From contig VIAD01000010.1 in assembly GCA_006546595.1 (NCBI GenBank), positions 1-64,000 of the forward strand: a stretch of 64,000 bases of DNA, read 5' to 3'. Under the pieces are notes generated by a model. The model saw nothing but the letters and a program-made list of their open reading frames with translations. It made no database searches and was not told the DNA's origin. The position numbers were made by a program, and so were the translations under genes. This document shows positions 32,758 to 41,896 of this stretch, piece after piece. Every line of letters begins with the position of its first letter. The stretch's first letter is position 1. The DNA is from Moraxellaceae bacterium AER2_44_116. Its GTDB lineage: Bacteria > Pseudomonadota > Gammaproteobacteria > Pseudomonadales > Moraxellaceae.

Positions 32758-35017
32758 TTCTGGTCAATGCTTATTCTTTGGGTGTGTAAGCCTTCTATCA
32801 AGTGGACTTGTCGCACAAGTATTACCTGTTGAGCGCGATACATCTCATTCGCTCAGTCTCAATGGTGCGTGGTCATTACAGCCTGCGATACTTTCTGCCG
32901 CAGATGCGTATCTTCCTCATTCTCCTTCTCAACAGTCAAAGCATTGGCAGCCAATTAACGTTCCCAATAATTGGTTTTTAGCGGGTTATGATTATGATGG
33001 TGCTGTATGGCATCGTCGTTATTTTGATTTGCCTAAAAATCAGTCACAAAATAGGGCGACATTGACGTTTAACGCGGTTGATTATGCTGCCGATGTTTGG
33101 TTAAACGGCCAATATTTAGGTTTTCATGAAGGCTATTTTGAACCATTTGCTTTTGATGTCAGTGGTATTTTAAAAGCGAAAGATAATTTCTTAGCAGTAC
33201 GTGTTGATAGTCCCAATGAAATGCCAGATAAAACATGGTCATTACATAAGCGATTGATTAAAGGTGTGTTAAATCATCATGATACCCGTCCTGCGGGCGC
33301 ATGGTCGTTAAAAGGGCAAGATGCAAATTCAGGTGGTATTTGGGATGATGTTTCACTCAAGTTTTCCACTGATGTCGCCATTGATGTGCTGTCACCCACG
33401 ATTGAGTTGACCGATCACGACTCCTCATCAAATTCAGCCGTAGTGACTGCACACGTCCAATTTCATGCGCCTGTATTACCCAATAACTTGGTGGCGGTGT
33501 TGGAGTTAGTGCCCAGCAATTTCAAAGGCGAAAGTCAGCGGGTTATCAGTAAAATACTCCCTAACAGCATTCAACAAGACAGTTCAGGCCATTTTCGTAT
33601 TGATATAACGATGTCCGCACAAGACATTCAGCGTTGGTGGCCAACAGGTTATGGTCAGCCAGCTTTGTACCAGTTGCGTGTGCGGTTACAGTCAGAAAAT
33701 CGTTTATTAGATGAAGCAACACAAAATATCGCCTTTCGCACCATTCGTTACGATCAACAACAACATGCGTTTTTTGTCAACGGCCAACGCATTTTTCTCC
33801 GTGGCACGAATTATATTGCCTCTCCTTGGTTGGCGAGTATGAAGCGTGAGGATTATTTGCGCGATATTAGCTTGATGCAGGATGCCCACATTAATGCCAT
33901 TCGTGTTCATGCACATGTGACAGGGCGGCCATTTTATGATGTTGCTGATGAAACGGGCATGTTGGTGTGGCAAGATTTTCCCTTACAGTGGGGCTATGAT
34001 GATAGCCCAGCATTTGCGGACGAAGCGGCACGACAAGCAAAAGCGATGTTGCAGCAATTAGATCATCATCCGTCGATATTTGCATGGTCTGGCCATAATG
34101 AGCCGCCGTGGAATGCCCCGTGGATGAAGTATAAATATCCCGATTATGACGCCACGCAAAATCGATTATTAACTCAACGTGTTGGCGAAGTATTGGCAAC
34201 GGATAAAACACGTTATGCCCATGATTATTCAGCGACCGATGAACATTTATGGATGGGTTGGTATTCAGGTAATTGGCGTGAACATGCGAAAAAAACCAAA
34301 GTTTCTATCGTCAGTGAATTTGGAGCGCAAGCATTGCCTGCGGTCAACGTTTTAAAACAGATTATTCCTGCGGCGGATTTGTGGCCAAAAACACTCGACC
34401 CAAAAGACCCTATGTGGGAAAGCTGGGATTATCATAATTTTCAAGTGCAAGAAACCTTTAAAAATGCGGGTGTCAGTCGCGGTGAGTCTTTAGAAGATTT
34501 CGTGGCTAATTCACAGCAGTATCAAGCACGATTAACGCAGTTGGCCGCAGAATCGTATCGTCGGCAGCGTTATCAACCTGTTGCCGCAATGTTTCAGTTT
34601 ATGTTTAACGAGACATGGCCGTCGATTAATTGGGGTGTTGTCGATTATCAGCGGCATCCTAAAGCGGGTTATGTTGCGTTGGCTCAAGCCTATCAGCCGA
34701 TTTTACCGAGCATTGAATGGGATAGTGAACGCTTCAAAAGCAATGAAACAGGCCGTTTTGTGTTGTGGACGATTAACGATACATGGCAAGCCTATCCAAA
34801 TGTCACCCTCAGTTATCGTTTATTACGTGATGGGAAAGTTGTGAAACAAGCGAAAAAAATTGTCGATATCATGGACGCGGATAGCGGTGTGCCTCAGTGG
34901 GAGTTAAAATTCTCAGGTTTAGCGGGTGGTGCTTATACGCTGGAAGCAACACTTGCAAATAATCGTCAAAAATTACTGACTAAAAATCAGTTCACGTTTA
35001 CGGTGGATGGACTATGA
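32738..35017 (+). CDS. secreted glycoside hydrolase family 2 enzyme
   Basis: A 759-residue protein with a hydrophobic signal sequence (residues about 10-28). The jelly-roll sugar-binding domain has LNGAWSLQP, NVPNNW, RRYFDLP and VWLNGQYLGFHEGYFEPFAFD up to the final FD. An Ig-like domain and a TIM barrel follow. The catalytic acid/base is Glu455 in SGHNEPPW and the nucleophile Glu527 in IVSEFGAQ. Substrate could be a beta-mannoside, beta-glucoside or beta-galactoside. GGAG seven bases before ATG 32738 supports this start, 20 bases inside the kinase gene. Its role may be trimming the polysaccharide made by the downstream synthase (inference). Confidence 0.88.
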   Translation: MRRQIRSSGQCLFFGCVSLLSSGLVAQVLPVERDTSHSLSLNGAWSLQPAILSAADAYLPHSPSQQSKHWQPINVPNNWFLAGYDYDGAVWHRRYFDLPKNQSQNRATLTFNAVDYAADVWLNGQYLGFHEGYFEPFAFDVSGILKAKDNFLAVRVDSPNEMPDKTWSLHKRLIKGVLNHHDTRPAGAWSLKGQDANSGGIWDDVSLKFSTDVAIDVLSPTIELTDHDSSSNSAVVTAHVQFHAPVLPNNLVAVLELVPSNFKGESQRVISKILPNSIQQDSSGHFRIDITMSAQDIQRWWPTGYGQPALYQLRVRLQSENRLLDEATQNIAFRTIRYDQQQHAFFVNGQRIFLRGTNYIASPWLASMKREDYLRDISLMQDAHINAIRVHAHVTGRPFYDVADETGMLVWQDFPLQWGYDDSPAFADEAARQAKAMLQQLDHHPSIFAWSGHNEPPWNAPWMKYKYPDYDATQNRLLTQRVGEVLATDKTRYAHDYSATDEHLWMGWYSGNWREHAKKTKVSIVSEFGAQALPAVNVLKQIIPAADLWPKTLDPKDPMWESWDYHNFQVQETFKNAGVSRGESLEDFVANSQQYQARLTQLAAESYRRQRYQPVAAMFQFMFNETWPSINWGVVDYQRHPKAGYVALAQAYQPILPSIEWDSERFKSNETGRFVLWTINDTWQAYPNVTLSYRLLRDGKVVKQAKKIVDIMDADSGVPQWELKFSGLAGGAYTLEATLANNRQKLLTKNQFTFTVDGL

Positions 35018-36762
35018 AAAAGCCATCTGCACGTTGGTTAGTGCTTGCTTTTATGATGACCGCTTCGCTAGGTCAAGCAGCAGACAATCCGACTAATGCC
35101 ATGCCCAAAGACTGGTCAGCCATTTGGGTGAATCAAGCAGGTTACATGAGTCACTGGCCAAAACGAGCCTTAGTGAAAAATCCTTTATCGGAATGGCAAA
35201 CGGTTGATTTAATTAATGTTGATACCAATGAAAAAGTGGCTGAATTTCCTTTAGCAACACCTGAAATGGACATGCACAGTAATGATCGTGTGGCCGCCAT
35301 TGAGTTTGAGCAATTTCAGCAGCAAGGGACGTATCGTTTACAGATTGGCGATGTAAAGTCGCCTGTTTTTCGGATTGGTGTACGTGTTTTTGATGAGTTG
35401 AGCTTTAAATTATTACGTTCCTATTTTTTGCAGCGTTGTGGTGTGGCATTAAAGGACAATTTATCAGGCTTAGAACATGGCTTAGATCATCATGATGATG
35501 GTGTTTTACTGCATAGTGATGACTTAAATCCGCAGGGATTGCCTATTCTATCGACGGGTGGCTGGCATGATGCAGGCGATTTTGGTAAATATGTCACCAC
35601 CACAACCGTAGCCATCGGCGAAATCTTAGATGCCTATTCGCGTTCACCACAGAGTTACCCTGACAAACAACTTAGAATTCCTGAAAGTGGCAATCAACAA
35701 TCGGATTTGCTCGATGAAGTACAAGTCGGTTTACGCTGGTTATTAACCATGCAGAGGAGTGATGGCGCGGTATATCGCAAATTATCAGGTGACAGATGGC
35801 CTCCTGTAGTTGTACCTGACGCGGATAAACAAGCACGATATGTCTACGGCATTTCCAGTCCCGAAACCGCCAAGTTTGCTGCGGTGATGGCACAAGCCGC
35901 GCGGGTTTTTCGTCGAACATCGCCCGAATTAGCGCAGAATTATGAACAAGCAGCACGCCAAGCATGGCAATGGTTAGCAACGGTTAAGGAGCAACAAACC
36001 GTTGATTGGTATGAAAAAGATGATACAGGTTCGGGTAAGTATTTATATTCGGATACTGATACAGAGTTAGCCTTACTGACGGATCGTGATGATCGTGTGT
36101 GGGCAGCGGCAGAATTATGGTTGTTAACACATGAGCAAGAATATCTGGATTATTTGCAGTCTGAAAACTACCTGACCGAACATTTGTCGATTTATGAGTG
36201 GAAAAATCCTGCTTTATTAGGCGTGATTCATTTATTACAAGATAAAAAAGCGAATTTGCCTGCTAGTTTACAAAAGCGTTTGCGTAATGCCGTGATTGAT
36301 TTAGCCAATGAATCCTTACATCGCAGTCAAGAAAGTGCCTTTAAATTAGCCAATCACCGTTTTATTTGGGGTTCAAATAAAATGGCTGCCGCAGAAGGCC
36401 AGTTATTAGTTGCAGCTTATCAATTAACAGGCGAAGATGAATATTGGCAAGCCGCATTGTCACAATTAAATTTTATTTTGGGTGTTAATCCACAAGGATT
36501 ATCGTTTGTGACAGGCATTGGTGAGCCACGTGTTCGTCATGTCGCTCATATATTTGCGCGTGCAATTCATCAAGATATTGATGGTTTATTGGTGGGCGGT
36601 GCCAACGATTTAGCCCAAGATGGTATCGCTCCCAAAGGGCTCGGTATTTTAAGTTATATTGATAGTGAAAAAGCCTATTCGGTGAATGAGTACGCCATTG
36701 ATTATAATTCGGCATTAATAGGATTATTAGGTACGCTACAACAGGCCGCGAATAACCGCTAA
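35014..36762 (+). CDS. secreted glycoside hydrolase family 9 (endoglucanase-type) enzyme
   Basis: A 582-residue protein with a signal peptide (to about SLGQA), an N-terminal Ig-like CelD-type domain (IWVNQAGYM ... VFRIG) and a GH9 (alpha/alpha)6 barrel. The catalytic Asp pair is Asp186 and Asp189 in GGWHDAGDFGKY. The acid is Glu559 in SVNEYAIDYNS; GVNPQGLSFVTGIGEP is the conserved C-terminal block. GH9 members cleave beta-1,4-glucans. The ATGA overlap with the GH2 gene shows translational coupling. In cellulose-producing operons a cellulase often serves biosynthesis, so it need not be degradative. Confidence 0.92.
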   Translation: MKKPSARWLVLAFMMTASLGQAADNPTNAMPKDWSAIWVNQAGYMSHWPKRALVKNPLSEWQTVDLINVDTNEKVAEFPLATPEMDMHSNDRVAAIEFEQFQQQGTYRLQIGDVKSPVFRIGVRVFDELSFKLLRSYFLQRCGVALKDNLSGLEHGLDHHDDGVLLHSDDLNPQGLPILSTGGWHDAGDFGKYVTTTTVAIGEILDAYSRSPQSYPDKQLRIPESGNQQSDLLDEVQVGLRWLLTMQRSDGAVYRKLSGDRWPPVVVPDADKQARYVYGISSPETAKFAAVMAQAARVFRRTSPELAQNYEQAARQAWQWLATVKEQQTVDWYEKDDTGSGKYLYSDTDTELALLTDRDDRVWAAAELWLLTHEQEYLDYLQSENYLTEHLSIYEWKNPALLGVIHLLQDKKANLPASLQKRLRNAVIDLANESLHRSQESAFKLANHRFIWGSNKMAAAEGQLLVAAYQLTGEDEYWQAALSQLNFILGVNPQGLSFVTGIGEPRVRHVAHIFARAIHQDIDGLLVGGANDLAQDGIAPKGLGILSYIDSEKAYSVNEYAIDYNSALIGLLGTLQQAANNR

Positions 36763-36805
36763 TGCCTGTAGCACCAACAAATAAAGTAATAATAATGAGG
36801 GAAAT

Positions 36806-38620
36806 ATGGGTTTTTATTTTGAGAAGTATGAACATCGACGGCCACCAGAACCCGTTCCACATAACCCAACCATTGAATTAATTTGGCAGTCTTTAGCTGT
36901 TATTGCCTTGGTATTAGGGGCAAATTATATTTATTGGCGTTGGACTTCTTCGTTAAATTACGATGCCTTGTGGTTTGCTATTCCGTTGGCGATGGCCGAA
37001 ACCTTAGCCTATTTTGGTTTGTTTTTATTTGCCTTTAATTTGTGGAAAACAGAAGACTATCCGCAACTACCTGCACCTGAAAAAATTAATGATTGTTTAA
37101 AACCCTCTCCTGATAATGAAGATCGTCCCATTCGTGTGGATTTATTTATTACCACCTATAGCGAAGAAGAAGAGCTCGTTCGACTGTCGATTCGTGATGC
37201 CAAAAAAGTCGCCTATCCTCATGCCATTGATTATCGAATTTATATTTTAGATGATGGTCGTCGTGCCAGTATGCAGGCCTTATGTGCGGAAGAAGGTGTC
37301 GGTTATATAACGCGCAATAATAATGTCGGTTTTAAAGCAGGGAATTTGCGTAATGCCATGGAAAAAACACATGGCGATTTTATTGTGATTTGTGATGCCG
37401 ATACCCGTGTTTTTCCAACGATTTTAAGCGAAACAATGGGTTATTTTCGGGATCCTGAAGTGGCATGGGTGCAAACACCACAATGGTTTTATGATTTGCC
37501 CGAAGGCAAGCCCTTAGCGATGGTATGGTCGAAATATGCAGGTCGTTTTGGCTTTAAAGCGGCAACTTTATTAGAAAAAGTAGTCGGGCCAATAAAGTTA
37601 GGCCGTGACCCCTTTGTGAATGATCCACAAATGTTTTACGACATCATTCAACGGCGACGTAATTGGGCAAACGCCTCGTTTTGTTGTGGAGCAGGTTCAA
37701 TCCATCGTCGTGAAGCGGTAATGTACGGTGCTTTAAATGCGTATGGACAATTTGTCGAAAACGAAGTGCATAAACATACCCATGATATTAAAAGTAGAAA
37801 AATCCGCAAAGACCTTGGCGATGCCATTCGCACACAGGTGGCGATGGATACCGAATTAACGCCGTATAAATTTCACGTTTCCGAAGATATTTATACCTCA
37901 ATTGTGCTTCATGCAGATCCTAAGCATCATTGGAAATCGGTGATGCACCCATCAGTACAATCGAAAATGCTTTCGCCGCAAGACTTACAAACATGGATGG
38001 TTCAACGGTTCAAATATGCAGGTGGCTCTTTAGATATTGCCTTGCGTGATAATCCTGTTTTTAAAGGGCATTTGACCTTGCCGCAGCGTATTATGTATTT
38101 GACGACGTTTTGGTCGTATTTTGGTTGTATTTGGAATTTTGTCTTTTTAATCGCGCCTACCGTGTATTTGGTAACCGGAATTTCGCCTGTATCCGCCTAT
38201 TCGACACCTTTTTATTGGCATTTTATGCCGTTTATTATTGCCACCGAATTAGCCTTTATGTTTGCAACATGGGGAGTTGCCGCTTGGGATGGTAAATCAT
38301 CCTATCTGTCGTTTTTTCCTTTAAATTTTCAGGCATTAGCAACAGTATTGCGTGGCGAAAAAATCAAATTTCACGTTACACCTAAACAACGGCAAGAAGG
38401 CATGTTTTTGCATTTGGTCTATCCGCAATTTGCGATTATTGTATTGAGTGTCGCAGGGTTAATTGCGGGTTTTAGCAAAATGTTTCTTGGCATTCCGATG
38501 GATGTTAGTGGCTTTTTAATCAATGTCTTTTGGAGTATCAATAACATTGCCGCGATGTTACCGATTGTCCGCGCTGCGTATTGGAAGCCTGATGATGACC
38601 AAGAATCAGCTACCGTTTAA
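36806..38620 (+). CDS. BcsA-like processive glycosyltransferase (GT2), cellulose-synthase family without PilZ
   Basis: A 604-residue inner-membrane synthase with two N-terminal membrane helices, a GT2 domain and about five C-terminal helices. Motifs: FITTYSEEEELV, YILDDGRR, NNNVGFKAGNLRNAM, CDADTRVFP, QTPQWFYD, NASFCCGAGSIHRREA and SEDIYTS (TED equivalent). The usual QxxRW is QRFKY here (residues 400-404), an atypical variant. The C-terminal c-di-GMP PilZ domain of BcsA is absent. It probably makes a beta-linked homopolymer such as a beta-glucan; the exact product is unknown. GAGGGA precedes ATG 36806. Confidence 0.9.
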   Translation: MGFYFEKYEHRRPPEPVPHNPTIELIWQSLAVIALVLGANYIYWRWTSSLNYDALWFAIPLAMAETLAYFGLFLFAFNLWKTEDYPQLPAPEKINDCLKPSPDNEDRPIRVDLFITTYSEEEELVRLSIRDAKKVAYPHAIDYRIYILDDGRRASMQALCAEEGVGYITRNNNVGFKAGNLRNAMEKTHGDFIVICDADTRVFPTILSETMGYFRDPEVAWVQTPQWFYDLPEGKPLAMVWSKYAGRFGFKAATLLEKVVGPIKLGRDPFVNDPQMFYDIIQRRRNWANASFCCGAGSIHRREAVMYGALNAYGQFVENEVHKHTHDIKSRKIRKDLGDAIRTQVAMDTELTPYKFHVSEDIYTSIVLHADPKHHWKSVMHPSVQSKMLSPQDLQTWMVQRFKYAGGSLDIALRDNPVFKGHLTLPQRIMYLTTFWSYFGCIWNFVFLIAPTVYLVTGISPVSAYSTPFYWHFMPFIIATELAFMFATWGVAAWDGKSSYLSFFPLNFQALATVLRGEKIKFHVTPKQRQEGMFLHLVYPQFAIIVLSVAGLIAGFSKMFLGIPMDVSGFLINVFWSINNIAAMLPIVRAAYWKPDDDQESATV

Positions 38621-38666
38621 ACATATATCTCCATTATCGGCACAAATTTATTCGGGTGAGGTTGTT

Positions 38667-40205
38667 ATGGCATTTAAGGATGATCTAGTGAAAGCAAGAA
38701 GTTATATTGTATTTATTGTCGGTTTGCTTTTTGCTTTTTCGGTGGTGTACTACGTCGAAAATCATTCGCAAGTTAAGTCTGTGCCTGCACCTGCCATTGT
38801 AAAAAGTGCGATTCAGCCGATGCCAAAAACGCAAGAGCAGGCGAGTCACATGGATAAAGCTCCAGCCGCGCCGATGGTCGTCGAAAAAGCGACTCCTGTT
38901 GATAAAACAGCGATTGTTGCCCCTGTTGTTGCTGCGACTCCAGCCGTCGCTGCTACCCAAACACCCTCAGCACCCATTACGGCAACACCTGTTGCACCAG
39001 TCGTTGTGCCACCACCGCCGCCATTGGCAAAAATTGTGGCTAGTAGCGGTATCCCTGCCAAACGGACTCAGCGTGAGTTAAATGATAAAGAACAAGCGTG
39101 GGCAACCATCGCGTGGCATTATTTTGAAAATAACACCCAAGCACAAACTGGTTTAGTGAATTCGGTTAATAACTATAATGCCTCAACGATGTGGGATACC
39201 GCTTCATATATTATCGCCGCGATTTCTGCAGAACGTTTAGGATTGATTGATCGTCCAACGCTTGATAGTCGTATGAGTCAATTGCTCGCTTCGATGGCAA
39301 AAATGCCATTATTTGAAGGGAAATTACCCAATAAATCCTATAACACCAAAACGTTAACCATGAGTAACTATGCTAATAAAGATACTGCCAAAGGCATTGG
39401 TTATTCAGCGATAGATATGGGACGCATATTGATTGCCTTGCAAGCATTAAGCAAACACTATCCAAACCATGCTGCTGAAGTTAAACAAGTAGTAAGTCGT
39501 TGGACTTTGGCGGCGATGGTGCATGATGGTTTATTGTTTGGTGCTTTTTTCGATAAAAATGGTGGATTAGTGAATGTTCAAGAAGGGCGTTTAGGTTATG
39601 AGCAATACGCGGCAAAAGCCGTTAAGCTATTTAAGTTTGATGCAGCCACCGCCTTAAACTATCAAAAATACCTTTCTTATGTGGACGTTTATGGCATTCA
39701 AGTGCCTATTGATGTGCGTGATGCTAAAACAGGCGCACAAAATTATGTGTTAAGTGAACCCTATATTATGGATGGCTTAGAGTTTGGTTTTGACGCACAA
39801 TCAAAAGAACTCGCATGGCGCGTATTTTCGGCACAAGAAGAGCGTTTTAAAGCAACAGGTATTCTAACGGCGGTCAGCGAAGACCATATCGACATGTCAC
39901 CATATTTTGTTTATAACACCGTTTATGTGGCGGGGAAAACGTGGGCAACCATTACCGATAATGGGGTTGATGCTTCTGATTTCCGTTCATTATCCACTAA
40001 GACTGTGTTTGGCTGGTATGCTTTGTATAACACGCCCTATACTGCAAAGATGTTACAAGCGATAGAAACCTTAAACGATCCAGCTAAAGGTTGGTACGCA
40101 GGTTTGTATGAAAAAAATAAACAGCCTAATAAAGCGATTACTGCTAATACCAATGCCGTTATTTTGGAAAGTTTAGCGTACATCAAAAAGGGTAAACTGC
40201 TCTAA
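38667..40205 (+). CDS. DUF3131 protein 1, membrane-anchored with a Pro/Ala-rich linker
   Basis: A 512-residue protein. A membrane anchor (SYIVFIVGLLFAFSVVYYV) is followed by a Pro/Ala/Val-rich spacer (about 35-130) and a DUF3131 domain (about 135-510). Motifs shared with the next two genes: WHYFENN, TGLVNSV, MWDTASY, LPNKSYNTK, QEGRLGYEQY, DVRDA, TGILTAVSEDH and GWYAGLYE. The domain looks like an alpha-helical barrel of glycoside-processing type, which is inference. GGTGAGG lies before ATG 38667; a longer form from 38592 would overlap the synthase gene. A role at the cell surface in polysaccharide export or processing is likely from context. Confidence 0.85.
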   Translation: MAFKDDLVKARSYIVFIVGLLFAFSVVYYVENHSQVKSVPAPAIVKSAIQPMPKTQEQASHMDKAPAAPMVVEKATPVDKTAIVAPVVAATPAVAATQTPSAPITATPVAPVVVPPPPPLAKIVASSGIPAKRTQRELNDKEQAWATIAWHYFENNTQAQTGLVNSVNNYNASTMWDTASYIIAAISAERLGLIDRPTLDSRMSQLLASMAKMPLFEGKLPNKSYNTKTLTMSNYANKDTAKGIGYSAIDMGRILIALQALSKHYPNHAAEVKQVVSRWTLAAMVHDGLLFGAFFDKNGGLVNVQEGRLGYEQYAAKAVKLFKFDAATALNYQKYLSYVDVYGIQVPIDVRDAKTGAQNYVLSEPYIMDGLEFGFDAQSKELAWRVFSAQEERFKATGILTAVSEDHIDMSPYFVYNTVYVAGKTWATITDNGVDASDFRSLSTKTVFGWYALYNTPYTAKMLQAIETLNDPAKGWYAGLYEKNKQPNKAITANTNAVILESLAYIKKGKLL

Positions 40206-40261
40206 CATGATGCAGCAGTACCAACGAATTAAGAGTAAGCAACTCCGAATAGGACGAAGCA

Positions 40262-41896
40262 ATGAAGTTGAAACTATCGCCGAAGGGGATATGTGGCTTA
40301 TTAGCCATCATGGCATTACATTCTCCAAACAGTGAAGCTGCTCCCGTTGCTGAAAAGTCAATGGGCGGAGTTCCTGTAATTTACCCACATCGGCATGGTG
40401 ACTTAACCGATACCGAAAAAGAAATGGCTAAAATCGCGTGGCGTTATTTTGAAAATAACTATCAACCCGAAACAGGTTTGGTCAATGCGGTAGAAAACTA
40501 TCCTTCAACAACGATGTGGGATACGGGTTCTTATATGGCGGCCTTAGTGTCAGCGCATAAACTCGGTTTAATCGACAAACAAACTTTTGATGATCGACTT
40601 TCGCGCTTATTGCGAACCTTAAACAATATGTCATTTTTTAAAAATGAACTGCCGAATAAGGTTTATCACACCAAAACTGCTGAAAAAGTAAACTATGGTA
40701 ATAAACCCGGTGAAATTGGTTTTTCGGGCTTAGACTTAGGGCGTATGTTGGTATGGTTGAAAATTGTCAAAGAGTTATACCCCGAACATGCGGGGGCGAT
40801 TGATAACTTTGTCTTGCGCTGGGATTTTACTCATGTTGTTGATAAATGTGGCACGCTGTTCGGTGCAATTGTCAATGACAATAAACAAACCCAATATGTC
40901 CAAGAAGGGCGTTTAGGTTACGAAGAATATTCTGCTAAAGGTTTTCAGTTGTGGAATGCATCAACGTGTTTAGCCAGTCGTCCTGAGCCGTATCAAACCA
41001 TTCCCATGTATTGTGTTGATGTTCCTTATGACACGCGTGACCCTCGAAAACTATCACAACATAATTATGTGGTTTCCGAATCGTATGTCTTAGATGGTAT
41101 GGAGTTAGGTTGGGATTTGACCAGTGATACCACCAGTCCAGACAATGTTCATACCGATAAAGTGATGGAAAATTTCGCCCATCGCATTTATCAAGTACAA
41201 GAAAATCGTCATAAAGCGACGGGTATTTTGACCGCACGTTCGGAACATCAACTTGATGTTGCTCCGTATTTTGTTTATGACACGATTTATAGCGATGGCT
41301 ATCCGTGGAATACCATTACCGAAGCAGGTAAATATGTCCCTGAGTTTGCGGCGGTCTCGTTAAAAGCAGCATTGGGAATGTGGGCGTTATGGGATTCACC
41401 ATATACCGATTTATTAGCCAATCATATTTGGCATCAATATGTCCCCGAAAAAGGCTATTACGAAGGTGTTTATGAAAATGGTAAAGGGCCAATTAAAACC
41501 TTTACCGCCAATAATAATGGCATCATGTTAGAAACCTTGCTCTTCAAACAGTTTGGCAAGCTGTTAAAAGTCAATCAATTAGCACCGTTGTACAAAAATA
41601 AGCCGCCTTCTTTATGGGATCGACAACTGACAGACCCCTTTGAAGGACAAAATAACTTAAAAGGTCGGCCACGAGTACGTACTGATGTGGGGGTTTTTGG
41701 CTCAACTCCCGCTAAAGCACCTAGCAAGTCTTGGTTTGGTTTTGGCAAAAATAGTGAGAGTTGCGTCAATGACGGCTCTGCGTTTAAAGGTGCTGGCGAT
41801 AATCAAGATGCTAGTAAATGCCCCGCCTGCTCGGTATGCCCTGTATGTCAAGACAATGCTCCCGTTACCTTGCCTGCTTGGTCGTCCTGTCACTGA
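40262..41896 (+). CDS. DUF3131 protein 2, secreted, with a Cys-rich tail
   Basis: A 544-residue paralogue with a signal peptide ending near NSEAA and no membrane spacer. Conserved motifs: WRYFENNYQPETGLVNA, MWDTGSYMAALVSAHKLGL, LPNKVYHTK, QEGRLGYEEYSAKGF, DTRDPRK, TGILTARSEHQ, ALGMWALWDSPYT and GYYEGVYENG. The C-terminus adds a Cys-rich segment (CPACSVCPVCQ). The final 52 bases also encode the signal peptide of the third paralogue in another frame. The function is unknown but tied to the GT2 synthase by operon position. Confidence 0.85.
   Translation: MKLKLSPKGICGLLAIMALHSPNSEAAPVAEKSMGGVPVIYPHRHGDLTDTEKEMAKIAWRYFENNYQPETGLVNAVENYPSTTMWDTGSYMAALVSAHKLGLIDKQTFDDRLSRLLRTLNNMSFFKNELPNKVYHTKTAEKVNYGNKPGEIGFSGLDLGRMLVWLKIVKELYPEHAGAIDNFVLRWDFTHVVDKCGTLFGAIVNDNKQTQYVQEGRLGYEEYSAKGFQLWNASTCLASRPEPYQTIPMYCVDVPYDTRDPRKLSQHNYVVSESYVLDGMELGWDLTSDTTSPDNVHTDKVMENFAHRIYQVQENRHKATGILTARSEHQLDVAPYFVYDTIYSDGYPWNTITEAGKYVPEFAAVSLKAALGMWALWDSPYTDLLANHIWHQYVPEKGYYEGVYENGKGPIKTFTANNNGIMLETLLFKQFGKLLKVNQLAPLYKNKPPSLWDRQLTDPFEGQNNLKGRPRVRTDVGVFGSTPAKAPSKSWFGFGKNSESCVNDGSAFKGAGDNQDASKCPACSVCPVCQDNAPVTLPAWSSCH

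Noticed and set aside
36485..36862. 125-codon minus-strand frame across the GH9/GT2 junction
   Set aside because: It is antisense to the conserved GH9 C-terminus and has no recognisable features.
38523..38666. Upstream extension of DUF3131 protein 1
   Set aside because: It overlaps the synthase gene and places sequence ahead of a normal membrane anchor; GGTGAGG supports ATG 38667.
38685..39081. Several short frames on both strands over the Pro/Ala-rich linker
   Set aside because: The repetitive GC-rich linker of DUF3131 protein 1 keeps alternative frames open by composition alone.
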